The notes: generated from the sequence alone by a model not told the origin. Numbered from the stretch's first letter, positions 51,308-61,930 are shown. The stretch is 64,000 bases of DNA from Oxytricha trifallax (GCA_000711775.1 ARYC01002696.1:1-64000); one strand, 5' to 3'. Translations and numbers: made by a program.

Positions 51308-52283
51308 AAATTTGTCTGGAGTTAAAGATTTATCTACTTTTAGAATTCAAAAACTTTAATTTTCTTCAAATCGTGACTTTATTATGGTCTTTAATATAAT
51401 TATAAATATCATTATTTGTAATAAAAGAAATAAAAAAGTTAAAAAGACAATTTAAAAGTCATCTTATATTTTCCAAAATTAATTAAATTTAATTGAAAAT
51501 TAAAATTTACGTCTTCAATAACAGACTCTGAATCGCCCTTGAACATGGTTTTAATTTATCCTTGTGTATTTATTATGCATTATTTTTTTCGCACTGTCAT
51601 ATTTAATTTTTATTTATTCTTTTTAAGATTATTTTTTTTTACTGGTTTAATGAAATAATCTCCCTCAAGAATTCATGCATGATTAGCATACGCCTTTACA
51701 TTTTATTTTTAACTTGCTTTTTTCTTTTGTTCTTTTAATCTTTAGTTTTTTAATTAACTATGGATTTATAAATAAATCATTTTTAAATATCTTTATTGAA
51801 ATTTATTTTTTATCATTTGGTGCTTTTTACACTTATTATTTTGATTGTTTGATTTAAGATTGTCAAAAAAATCAATAAAACACTTACTTGCTAAATGAAG
51901 AATGCTGTTGATAGTTTAATTTACGATTGACTTTACAATTTTATTCTATTTTTATAGTATTTTCTTCACTTCTTTGTGTAAGCCAATTTTTAATAAGTTA
52001 TTGCTATTGATTTCTGACTCATTTATTATTATCTACTGTATTTTCCAGTTAATTTTTTTATTTTATTTATTATTTCACTTCTTAATTTATTAACCTAATG
52101 CTTTCCCTATATCTCTTATTGTAATTCTATTGCTCTTTTTTTATCATTATTTTTTTAGGACCATTAATAATTTACATTTGAATGGTTTGTTCTGCAAATA
52201 ATTAATTAAACTATTCTTATATTGCTGCTTCTTCTTTTTCAATATTTTCTTGTTTTGTTTCTGCTATCAAAGTCCTTCAAGAA
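51308..52283. other. AT-rich stretch ending the satellite remnant, no gene seen
   Basis: A 29-bp satellite start (ACGTCTTCAATAACAGACTC) reappears in direct orientation at 51508-51536, so the satellite remnant is broken by about 200 bp of unrelated DNA. The rest is AT-rich without visible genes. Confidence 0.55.
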
Positions 52284-53514
52284 TCACCAACCCAAAGAAA
52301 TAATTATCCTAAAAATATGGAATTGATCCATATTTATAAAGTGAATAATATATTGATTTGCAGAGTTAGGCTTTGAAATTGAGTTGTCATTTGAACATAA
52401 GTCAAAATTAAAACCACTTCAGAATACTTCATAATCCTCATTAAATTGTATTAATATGTTATCTGGTTTGAGATCTCTATGTACTATTTCATTATCTTGT
52501 AATTCTTTATTTCTTTCATAAATTACTTTAGTAACTTTTAAAAAGTTGTTTGATAATGCCTTGTGAGTACCATTAGTTCATCCTCATCGACTTTTTCCAC
52601 AATAATTTTATCTTATCTTCGTATAATAATTTTAAGTTTGTAAATTAAAGTTTTTCCTTATTCTACAATTACTGCTTTTGAGTGGAGTTGTATTTTAATT
52701 CTAATATGTCATATTTTAATATATTATAACATTACCTCGAAAGTAACTAATTTAAAAGGGAATTGTACTCAATAGAGAGTCCTCTGCTTCTTGTCCCGAA
52801 TAATATATTCAATTTCTTTGAATTAATTTTAATTTTATAATTTGATAAAAACTCTAATCAATACCTTCGCAAGATTGTTCACTATTTTTCTGAATAAATT
52901 GCTTTGTTTTTGTATCTAAAATTCTTGATTTTATTCTTATTATATATTTTAAGTTCTTCTTTAAACCATTTAATTTTGAAATTTTCCAAATGATCAATCT
53001 CAATTTCTCTATTATAAAAGGTCTCTTTCTTCTCTATTATTTCTCTATCTCTCTTTTATATCAATAACTATAAATTATTAATTAATTAATTTTAGCTTGC
53101 TTCTGATTTTATTCCATAATTTTCTAATTATTTGTTTGAATAAGTTGAGAAATGCTTAGCATATATCTCTTGTACAAAGCAAGGTTCAAATAAACAATTT
53201 AGAATTTTGAAATAAAATTTTCCATATGTTTTTTTTTGAAGCTATTAGTCTTTATTGGGTCGCTTTTTGTGCCTAATTTAACAATTTCTAAATTCTGTTG
53301 AAGTTCTTAATTTTTTGCAAGTTTCAAGAGTTATTAATTTAGATGGTTTTGCTGATGTATTAGGAACTTTCTTTTATTAATCACACCATTTTACATACTT
53401 ATCATCAGTGACATAGAAATCCTCAACATAAATGAGTGAATTTATCTTTATTTTTTAACATTTAAAATCTCTTGCTGCTTTAAAGTTTCTAAGGTTTATA
53501 TAGATTTTGAACAT
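52284..53514 (-). CDS. Protein-kinase-like gene with N-terminal extension
   Basis: The ATG at 53514 opens a 211-residue uninterrupted frame to 52879, basic and helical (DFYVTDDKYVKWCDQQKK, RDREIIEKKETFYNREIE). Coding continues after slips through ILFGTRSRGLSIEYNSLL, a GTAATG donor near 52735, and then NEIVHRDLKPDNILI (52455-52500), the catalytic loop of eukaryotic protein kinases with its HRD Asp and the downstream Asn. The DFG position is not intact: it reads stop-S-G followed by FNFDLC. The last TGA is at 52284. The region after DFG is short, so the C-lobe is mostly missing. It could be a decayed kinase, a kinase whose remaining segments lie elsewhere in the germline, or a pseudokinase. A hairpin lies about 90 bp upstream. 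Confidence 0.6.
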
Positions 53515-53606
53515 AAATATTATGTTAACAATATTAGAAGCTATTTGCTTATACTTTGTTTATTTTTAATTAAGAAAATTATTTTTTAAATTATATTATT
53601 TTTCAA

Positions 53607-53643
53607 AGTCCGTTGCTAAGTTCGCCTAACTAAGCAACGGACT
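53607..53643. repeat. Hairpin next to the kinase-like gene
   Basis: AGTCCGTTGCT and AGCAACGGACT form an 11-bp perfect stem that nearly extends inward (TAAGTT / AACTAAG). AGTCCGTT is shared with the palindrome at 39730, and both are followed on one side by CTCTAAA and ATTATTATAAT, so the two are related elements. Confidence 0.75.
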
Positions 53644-53889
53644 CTAAATATTATTATAATTTATATTAAATTATTAAATATTCATTTTATAATATACAGA
53701 TACACTATATATGATAAGTGAAAATGTATGATTTAATTTATTATAAATAAAATTTTATAGATTTCTTCTTCCTTAATTTAAAGTAATTTATAATTTAAAA
53801 TATATCATATTAAAACAATCTGCTAAGACCTATTATAATAATTGTGAAATAAAAAAAAATTTCAATATATTAATTAAACGTAAAATGGT

Positions 53890-55020
53890 AATTAAGCCAT
53901 AATGATGGATGATATGGTATTAGTCACACAGTTGAGAGGAACTTCAAGATTGAAATAAAGAGAACAATGGCACTTTTTCGACTCACCTTCACAGGATTAT
54001 TGATATCAGTGATACCACGCGAAAAGAAGTTCATCAGGAATAAATGGATTACTTCAGAGTTCTATTGCAAATCACTCCATCGCATAGTCGGGAAATTGCT
54101 TGAAATGGATATCTAGCACCAATCTGCAACCTGTCCTTTGTCTCACGAGTCAACGATGAGGAATACGGGGAGTAAATTTTTCCCAAAAGTATTAAGCCTA
54201 AATTCTCATGAAGATTTGTAGCCAGGTTACTAAAAATGCACGTTTCCCAAAAGAGCAGCGGGAATAGAAGAGGATTGACATTATTGTGAGCAACTTCTGA
54301 GGGAGTAACTAAGTAGCTAGGTCTAGGGTATTCCCAATATTATTACACAGAGACTATGTGATATCTACAAAAAAAGGATACTAAGGTCTCTGTAACTAGT
54401 TACGATGGATGCTGTAACTAGCTACTCTGGTTTATGAAACTCGATACTCAAGTCGAGAAAATTGTCTCAAGTGCTGTAACTAGTTACAATAGATTCCGTA
54501 ACTAGATACCCAATGGGATTATCTATTTTCACAGGCCAAAGTGTCTACATACATTAGTTTGCTACTGAGCTATGCATATAGAATCCAAGGAATATCTCTT
54601 GACTAGGCTACTTAGTCATTCCTGTACAGGTTACGCACGGGAATATTAGTACCTCGGACCATTGATACTCTTTTGGGAAGCGTGTATTATTAGTAACTGT
54701 ACTTTAGGCATAAAAAAAGTTATAGGCTAAATTCTTTTGTATAAAATTTACTCACCTTATGACTACTCGGTAGCTCAAGAAAATATAAAATAGTGCTCTC
54801 TTATTCTGTGATATTTGAATGAGCTAATCCTCCCTGTAGTGAAGTATATATTGGAGTATGATGAAATGAAAACCAGGACAGCGAGGAACGGTGCTTCAGC
54901 TTTTGACAATTCGGAAAAGAATGACTGCTTGATAAGTGTCTTAAGTAAAGCAAGTTGTATAAGTAGCTATGCCTCATCTTATTGGACCTCTCTGTCTAAT
55001 TACCATTTTTCGTTTAATTA
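53890..55020. mobile_element. Higher-GC, repeat-rich island, probable decayed element
   Basis: Composition rises sharply here. Inverted repeats pair about 54200-54255 (AAGCCTAAATT, then GCACGTTTCCCAAAAGAG) with 54665-54735 (CTCTTTTGGGAAGCGTGT, then TTTAGGC). Between them GTAACTAGTTAC-like palindromes occur four times (54397-54500). Left of the repeats, 53955-54207 reads as protein (IIDISDTTRKEVHQEQMDYF, then ICNLSFVSRVNDEEYG) with one in-frame TGA. To the right, 54815-55021 is open (MNELILPVVKYILEYDEM). No transposase domain is recognised. It looks like a decayed or non-autonomous element plus flanking coding fragments. Confidence 0.45.
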
Positions 55021-55304
55021 ATATTTTAAAATTTGTTTTAATTTCACGATTATTATATTTTATTTTAATAATATTTATAATAAAGTTAAGTAATTAATGA
55101 TTCATTTAAAAATACCAAAACAATATGGCTAAATTCTATTTAGAAAATGCTTAAACTCCTAAAATTTGAGCTATATTTTTCTTAATAATCTTATTATTAT
55201 TTTATATTCCCAAAAATTACTTAAAAGAAATTAAAAAAACAATTCCTAGTATCTTCTTATAATTTAATTATTTTCTTATAGATTTAAGATAAAATATTTT
55301 TGGG

Positions 55305-55977
55305 ATGTTAGACATTGAGAAAGCTTAGCAAGGGAATATCTAGAAAATTGATGCAAGAATTTTTTAAGGAAAACTAACTTCGAAATTTAATTGGTATACA
55401 TTCCTAAAATATATTGTAAGCTATAATTTCATATTTATTCTCTATAGAGGGTTACTATCTTCCATTGTATAAAAATACAACAATGAAATTTATTTAGGAT
55501 TTCTTTAAGAGTCAAAAATTTTAATTAAGTAAAAAGATATCATAAATATAGACGTGCTTCATTATCCTGAATTCAAGATCTAAATCTAAATCATATTGGA
55601 TTGAGTTAAAAATGACAACAAAATAATAAGACATTTAAATTATTACTCAATCTCGCTATAATTTCCAGAGAGAGATTTTTTTCAAAATTATAGGAACTCT
55701 TGAACCCTAATATATTCAAGACATTGTTCAGTCATAAAACACATTTAGGAATCAAAGTTAAATAAATTATTAGAATAAGGATGAAATAGCTATCAAGGGT
55801 AAAATATTTGAAGCTATATACAAGGAACCTTTTTTCATGTAATTATATTTATAAACTTTTACTTAAATCTATAGAGCACAAGGGTAGAGGGACAGCATTA
55901 TTAAAGGTTTAATCTAAACCCAAGAAGATTTAAACTATAAACAAATTTTAATTAATCAGAAAATAATATTATAATGA
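55305..55977 (+). CDS. Intact hypothetical protein, 212 residues
   Basis: Exon 1 (55305-55415, 37 codons) and exon 2 (55450-55977) are joined by a 34-nt GT-AG intron in phase 0. The frame is clean to TGA with TAA/TAG as Gln. Sequence landmarks are MLDIEKAQQGNIQKIDARIF, KFIQDFFKSQKFQLSKKI, SYWIELKMTTKQQD, TLEPQYIQDIVQSQNTF and KIFEAIYKEPFFMQLYLQ. It is polar and Q-rich with no signal peptide or membrane segment. No family is recognised. It converges with the transposase-like gene on the other strand. Confidence 0.65.
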
Positions 55978-56860
55978 GATAATAAGAGAATGTTGATAAT
56001 GAGATAAATTCTGAAAGTGGAAAATAATTTAAATCTAATAAATGAAGATAATTATTAAACTATATAATTTTAAGTTTTTTAAAATCATTCTTAATTTTAA
56101 ACATGAATAAATTATTCTAATATTCTATAATACCTATTTATTATTGACTATATCTATTCCTTATTAGTAACATGTTCTATGGAATCAATAATAATATAGA
56201 AGTGTTTTTTTGTGCTAAATTTGAAGTTTAATTTTTGTAGCAAGAATATACATCTTTTTTTTTTATTAATGAAAACACTTCCTATATACAATATTATTAG
56301 GATGAGTAGGGTGCATTGAAAATTATTTCCCAATTTTACTAATAAACTTATTATTTTACTTCTATTGATCTATGTAATTTTTAATTATCCATGAATAACA
56401 CAGTTTTCTGATTTTTATAATGATTGTGAGGACCTTCTAAGAACTCTTGAAAGTCTTATTTATAAATTAATTTTTATTACGCACAACAACTCCCCAATCC
56501 GTAATCAAAGCAAACGCAAATTATTGCTGAAAAAGTTTGCTATTTTATTACTAGTTATTCTAGCTCAACAATTTAATATTTATTAGACCATGCTTTGGAC
56601 TGTAAGTTAAAAGGCTTGAAGACTATCTCATCAATAAATATAATTTTTTTATTGCTATTATTAAAAAAAACTAATGGCCTATATTTTTCAAATCTTTTAA
56701 CCCAAACTTTTTATATATTTTTCTCAACATGTATGGACTCATTAAAATATTGGGATATTCTCATTAATATAATTTGATTTTGCCTTGATTGATAAATGCT
56801 AATAATCTAGTAAAAATTACTGCGAAGTAATAAATAAAAGTTGTTATTCAGCCCATGATG
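55978..56860 (-). CDS. Tc1/mariner/IS630-superfamily DDE transposase
   Basis: These transposases cut and paste DNA at TA targets with a D-D-E/D triad. On the minus strand, IIFIDEIVFKPFNLQSKAW (first Asp, ~56640) is followed by VLFMDNQKLHRSIEVKQQ (second Asp, ~56390) and IIFNAPYSSQQYCIQEVFS (third acidic residue, ~56300). This matches the family pattern MDN..H and PYSPQLNPIE.V, though the usual N-P before the last acid is changed to Y-C. A helical region (HVEKNIQKVWVKRFEKY) precedes it. Two overlapping frames compete for the N-terminus upstream of 56780, and no TGA ends the frame before 55845, so both ends are unsure. Terminal repeats were not found. Such transposons are abundant in spirotrich germlines. 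Confidence 0.75.
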
Positions 56861-57178
56861 ATTTCTTGTGAGACTCTTGAGAACTACTAAACTCTAAACA
56901 CTAAACTTTTGATATGCAAATTTTCCTAATTTTATTCTTTGATAGATTTATTTTTCTAGAAATATTTATATATGTCTCATAAATTAATGACTTATGTGAT
57001 GGTTGAGTGGTGTGAAACCTAAGAAGTGGTATTGCTTATATAATTTTACTGGGAATATTGGGAGTTTTCATTTTTTCCTTTAAAATAATATTATAATTAA
57101 ACTTTGGCATATAACATTTTTAACGAGAATCTTAAAGAGGGATTCCTAATTCATTTTACTAATGATTTATGCTTTGAA

Positions 57179-57600
57179 TCAATACTTAGTTGAAGTTTGT
57201 TGATAGCATTAGTTATAGCTTTGTTGTTAGCTTAATTGCATCCTAAAATAATATGAATATTTAGTATGATATTTATGTTTGTTTGGTAAATCCCCTTAGG
57301 TCTACTTAGAAGTTGCTTTGTGAATTACCACCTCCACTATTCCTTGTTAATTTCTATTTCTATTGTGAAGATAATTAGCTAAACAAATTACATAAAAATA
57401 AGCACCATAGTTAATTATATCAGCTGTTTCGCCTCTCTGAATCTTAGCAAGAGTTTTGAGGTCATACTTCTGTGAGGAAAGCATATAAACTTTCTATATG
57501 AGATGATGTTACATCTTCTGTTTGGCATTTACCTTCGAAAGGCAGTCCAAGTAATCTTCTAACATTAAGGCTTGAAACAAATAATTATTAGATTTTGATC
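57179..57600 (-). CDS. Hypothetical protein fragment
   Basis: Clear coding blocks on the minus strand: VRRLLGLPFEGKCQTEDVTS, then after a slip near 57475 KYDLKTLAKIQRGETADIIN with YGAYFYVICLANYLHNRN, continuing Q-rich to a TGA at 57179. The hydrophobic YFYVICLANYL could be part of a membrane segment. The 5' end probably follows an intron acceptor near 57565. No family is recognised. Confidence 0.5.
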
Positions 57601-57855
57601 GATATGCAACTAGGAATTTGTATAAATATAGTTATTAGTAATGATAATTAATAATTAATTTTAAATTCATTTATAAGCGATTAATATATAGTATATCAAT
57701 ATCAAATAAATTATCTGTTTATTATTAATGCAAATATTGTTAATTGTTTCAACAACTATTTATAATTAACATAAATAAAAGTGAAATACCTTACTGATTT
57801 ATAAAGTTAGGTATAAATTTTATTTTTTTTAATAAATATGTTGTTACTTAATTAT

Positions 57856-58140
57856 TCACACTCCCAAAAAAGTTCTCTCAAAATTATGTAATTTTGAAGA
57901 TATTTCTATTAATTTATTCAAGAATTACGAAAACTCTCTTGTTCATTCTCAACTTCAAATATGTAAGTTCTGGTCAACTCTTATTTTAGACACTCTAATC
58001 TCATTCTTCTCTCTTCCTACCATCATTTTCTTATCTTTTATTGTCATTTTCGCATTATGACTGTTGTCTTTATCGTCATAGATATGTGCTCCCTGAAATG
58101 CCTCGTTTATGCTATTTCTTGCTATGTCTTAAGGTTTAAA
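57856..58140 (-). CDS. Hypothetical coiled-coil C-terminal fragment
   Basis: Starts after a CCTAAAG acceptor near 58150 and reads RNSINEAFQGAHIYDDKDNS, MMVGREKNEIRVSKIRVDQN, IFEVENEQESF and finally LNKLIEISSKLHNFERTFLG before TGA at 57856. At least one single-base slip is needed near TTTTCGTAATTC. The charged, helical C-terminus suggests a coiled coil. An upstream exon should lie beyond 58150, possibly the block at 58380-58690. Confidence 0.5.
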
Positions 58141-58379
58141 GCTTCTTTAGGATATATTTGTAATAAAAATAAATATTAGTATCATTATGTTAGATGAAAT
58201 CTTACAACTATTAAAAATAATCAATGATTACCAATAATATTAATTAGTGCTTTTTATATTAATTATATTAGTTGACATATTTATCTTCTCTTGGTTCTCA
58301 TGATGTCTTTATAATAATAAATAAAATTACCTTAAGTTATTGTTTATCTATCTAATAAATAAAAAGATTAATAATAATA

Positions 58380-58690
58380 GTCTAAACCTTGCTACAAATT
58401 TCCTGCTTTTAACCATAAAAGTGACCAGCAATCAAACACTAACTCATTCACTCTCTTTATTTGTCTGCTATTGATCCCAATAACTTGATGACTCATGGTA
58501 TATTGATCCGTTTTTCTAAGGGAGCTACTTGGATTCCTTCTCTTTAATAATTGGCTGTTGTGTGTTTATTAAAAGAAGAATTTGCGAGATTTGGCAGTTA
58601 AGCTCAGTATTGTCTGTTTATTCAAGGAACAATTGTTACACTACCTAGAATAATTTATATGAAGTGGTATCGATGGCTAATCGTGCACCC
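58380..58690 (-). CDS. Hypothetical coding block, possible upstream exon
   Basis: Minus-strand frame VVQQLFLEQTDNTELNCQIS followed by QILLLINTQQPIIKEKESKQ and GSIYHESSSYWDQQQTNKES, ending at a TGA near 58453. A second frame on the same strand is open over most of the same region, so the choice rests on composition. It may belong to the same gene as 57856-58140. No family is recognised. Confidence 0.4.
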
Positions 58691-58787
58691 TACACATTTT
58701 TGAAATACTAAAATTCAAAAATGAATTAATAAATGACATTTTACTATTAGAATTTAAAATTAATTAGAAAAAATCTAAAATGGAAAA

Positions 58788-59025
58788 ATGTCTGAAAAGA
58801 TGTGGGCTACTCATTAAAAATGTAAGTTACAAAAAGCTTATATAGATGTTTACAGGGGGTGAACATGGTGAAAGTGGTGAAAGAAACAGACAAATACTTC
58901 ACAAAGCAGCTGAAACATATGGTAAAGGAGTATTAAAGTATGAAATAGTAATATTGAAAAAGGATTATGGAAAGAAAATGAGCGTTTATTAATAAATTGA
59001 TTTATTATTTATCATTTATAATTGA
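58788..59025 (+). CDS. Small unknown protein, paralogue pair member A
   Basis: Exon 1 (58788-58821) and exon 2 (58856-59025) are joined by a 34-nt GT-AG intron in phase 1, giving 67 residues ending at TGA. The start reads MSEKMWATHQKWGEHGESG, then RNRQILHKAAETYGKGVLKY and KKDYGKKMS. The last dozen residues are AT-rich and may be intron read-through. The exon-1 length, intron phase and start sequence match the gene at 61712. The family is unknown. Confidence 0.55.
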
Positions 59026-59149
59026 TTTAATATTTGTAATCATCTATTTTTTCAAAATTATTGATCATAAATATATAAAAATGAATAGCAGATCAAAAAG
59101 AAATAAGCTTATTATTTGGAAATCAAATTCTTCATCAATTTATATTTTA

Positions 59150-59410
59150 ATCCCAATATAATGAATAAAATAGACTTGCTATGTTGATAATAGTTTATAA
59201 ATCCCTCTAATCCTGCAGTATCCCAAATATAAATTCAAGCTTGCATTTTGAGTCCAAGTAAATCCAAAAGTGTCTTAAAAAATTTTACACCAATCATTGA
59301 AGATATATCTCTTAGTAGTGATTGGTATCTCACAAATCTATGAACAGGTGTTGATTTTCCTAACTTAGATTCACTAATAAGAACGACTATAAAATTGGTA
59401 GAGTATTAGA
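59150..59410 (-). pseudogene. Rab-like small GTPase, decayed
   Basis: Rab GTPases switch membrane-traffic steps by GTP binding. The minus strand reads NFIVVLISESKLGKSTPVHR (P-loop GxxxxGKS with the first Gly replaced by Ser), a beta hairpin SMIGVKFFKTLLDLLGLK, then IYIWDTAGLEGF (the G3 box). Order and spacing match a Rab. A TGA interrupts the strand just before IYIWDTAG, and the frame loses Rab character after YYQHSK, so the N/TKxD and SAK boxes are missing. Either a truncated pseudogene or a germline segment whose other parts lie elsewhere. Confidence 0.7.
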
Positions 59411-59839
59411 ATATATAAAATTAAATCATTTTTATTCAATTACTGAAATAATTTAAACTTTCTTACAAGTTGATTAAATAATCAGATAATTGAAATTTAT
59501 TCAATTTGTATAATATAATGTTAAATTACTCAAAATAATTTCCTTCATAAATAATTATATTAAATTTTTTATTTCAATTAATCAACTATTTGAGAGAATT
59601 TAAATAATATTTATGATAATTTAGAGGACATTCAAATTATTGGTTTTATAAAGTGGTACAAATGAAGATATTGAGAACCATAAAATATGATATTTGATGT
59701 TTTATATTGATAAAATAATATGAAACTAATAAGCTCTATATATTATACTTTTATATATAAATATATATATATCAAATTGAAAGGATAAGATTAATAGAGA
59801 TAATTAATCAATTTAATAAATATATTGTATTTAAAACAC

Positions 59840-60260
59840 TGTTTGATAGAAATTTGATATTATTAATGACTTATATTTTTCTTCTTTCTTTTACTTCCTT
59901 TTCTTTTCCATCTAACAAGCATTCTCTGGCAATTAAATCATTGAAACATCTGGGTTCTTAAGTTTATAATATTCTTTGTCTATGTTCATGTAAATATTAA
60001 AGTTTTAATCATTTTAATCCTTGAACTTGATTTCGGAAGGTCCCTTATCTTATGCTACTCTGTACTCTTACCAGGGATTATTCTTACAATAGTGTAAGTG
60101 GTATTAAATCTGAGCATATCATCGTCAAACATAAAAGGCACAAAATTGACTTTATTAATAATTGTAGTCCTGTCATGAGTTTGATAGTGATTTTTGAAGG
60201 CTTATTCTTCAGCGGAAGTCTTACCGAAAATTAACTTTACCTCCTATAATATTGGAGATA
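59840..60260 (-). CDS. Hypothetical protein
   Basis: Coding block TSAEEQAFKNHYQTHDRTTI, NKVNFVPFMFDDDMLRFNTT, YTIVRIIPGKSTEQHKIRD (60215-60010), then after a TGA or slip near 59985 NIDKEYYKLKNPDVSMIQLP and a lysine-rich end (MEKKRKQKKEEKYK). A 5' exon probably lies beyond 60250. The folded-looking first part is a good homology-search target; no family is recognised by eye. A hairpin lies about 130 bp upstream. Confidence 0.5.
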
Positions 60261-60384
60261 GTAAATATAATAGATTTTAGTTCTAACTAAACTTTTTTGC
60301 TTAATTAATTAGCGTATATAAGTTTTTTGTCTCTTCTCTATCCTATTCTATGTATTTTTTACTAAAGCTTTTTCATAACAAATA

Positions 60385-60437
60385 CTTATAGCACACTGAC
60401 AGAATGCTGTGCTTTACTGAGCAGAAAGTGCTATAAG
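60385..60437. repeat. Hairpin with 10-bp perfect outer stem
   Basis: CTTATAGCAC (60385-60394) pairs with GTGCTATAAG (60428-60437). The 33-nt loop has higher GC than its surroundings. It is not a tRNA: too short and no cloverleaf. Confidence 0.7.
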
Positions 60438-61039
60438 AAAAGGAAAACATGAAACCCTCAAGGAATAAATGATATTATTTGTGAATATTTGGTATATTGT
60501 AAATACAAATTTATTATGCTCATTAAGACCCTGCGCCAAGATGCAGTTCCATAAAGGTTTTGCGGATTAATGAATATATTTCGTTAATCAAAATAACTAT
60601 ATTAAATATATAAAGAGAAAAATTAAAGATACTAATAGAGTAAAGTTAATAAGTAAAGTTATCAATAAATTATTAATAACATACATTAAGATAGTTAAAA
60701 TGAGAATGCTAAATACAGATCTAAAATATATTCCTTTTAAACTGCCTCAAAATTGACGCTTTAAAATCATTATAATCGTGATTATAAATAAGTTAATTAC
60801 TTTATAAAAAATATGCTATTCGCTATTCAAAGCATTTTATTGAACAATATAGGCACATACTGAGAGCTATTAATCTAATATATTGGACTTCAACAAGAGA
60901 GTTTTAAATGCAAATGACAACAAGCCTCTAGTTATTATTAATAAGTAATGAAGGTTATTTGGTAAGTTGTGACTGGTACTGAGGTCGTCATTAATATGGC
61001 ACTTTATACATTAAATAAGCATTTGCATTTTGAACCAAC

Positions 61040-61541
61040 ATGGTAGCTGGTGTGAATAAAATATAGACATAGCTCTCTTCATAAAAGTCTCTAAGATAAA
61101 ATTACTCTAGCTGTAACTCAAAAAGATTACAGACTGTGAAACTTCAGATATGAATGTACCAACTTCATTAGTAGAAAACGCTATTTTTTGTGGTAGAAAT
61201 GCTGAAATCGACTTTGTTGTTGACATTACCGATAGTATTCCTGCACTTGATATTTAAAGGTGACGTCCATCATTGAGTCATAAAACAAGCAAAATTTATT
61301 GGCTCTAACTACTCATGAATCTGTATATATTTACACTCCGGGATGCTTTGGTATAGTTACTAGATCTGGTACTTTCATCTATGAAACAGTTTATCAGAAT
61401 ATCATTACCTAACTTCGTCTATCCATAATCGTTTTTATAAGAAGAATTAATCAATCTGAACCAGATATATTGATTTCCTAGCTCTAATCTTGGTTTATCC
61501 AGAGACCTAAGAAATTAAAAATTATTGGTCAAATAATTTGA
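61040..61541 (+). CDS. Hypothetical protein
   Basis: Starts MVAGVNKIQTQLSSQKSLRQ (ATG 61040), then VPTSLVENAIFCGRNAEIDF, VVDITDSIPALDI, and LLALTTHESVYIYTPGCFGI followed by VTRSGTFIYETVYQNIITQL, ending at TGA 61539. Two one-base slips are needed (near CAGATATGAATG and TTAAAGGTGACG). Alternating beta-type hydrophobic residues such as SVYIYTPGCFGIVTRSGTFI suggest a folded domain. No family is recognised. Confidence 0.5.
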
Positions 61542-61711
61542 TAATTTGTAGAGGAACTGCTGAATGTTTTTGTGAACAATCAGAGATTTTTCCGATCAAT
61601 TTATATTATATAGAGATCATTTTAATATTAAAAAAATAGTATAATTAGGATATTTTTTGAATAAAGTTAATTGTTTTAATAGATTATATTATGAAATTAA
61701 TAATTGAAAAA

Positions 61712-61930
61712 ATGTCTGATAAGAACCTCTGTATTATTCAACATTGATGTAAGCTACAAAAAGCATTCTAAAATTTTATTTTTACAAGGGTAGCACCTTG
61801 GTAGGACTGAGGGCGTCTACGAAGAGGAAGTTCAAGAAGTTACAGAGAAGAAGAGCAAACAATTTAAGATTTTCGATGATGACGATGAAAATGAGGAAGA
61901 AGATGAAGTTGAAACGTTTATTTTTTTAAG
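61712..61930 (+). CDS. Small unknown protein, paralogue pair member B
   Basis: Exon 1 (61712-61748) and a 40-nt GT-AG intron (61749-61788) mirror the gene at 58788: same MS(E/D)K start, same phase-1 donor at TGTAAG(T/C)TACAAAAAGC, same GG acceptor. Exon 2 reads QHLGRTEGVYEEEVQEVTEK and ends in an acidic stretch (IFDDDDENEEEDEVE). An in-frame TGA stands at the end of exon 1 where member A has a Lys codon, so this copy may be broken or mis-sequenced. The 3' end is unclear. Confidence 0.45.

Noticed and set aside
60385-60437. tRNA gene
   Set aside because: The stem is tRNA-like at first sight, but the element is 53 nt with no cloverleaf, TPsiC or anticodon arm.
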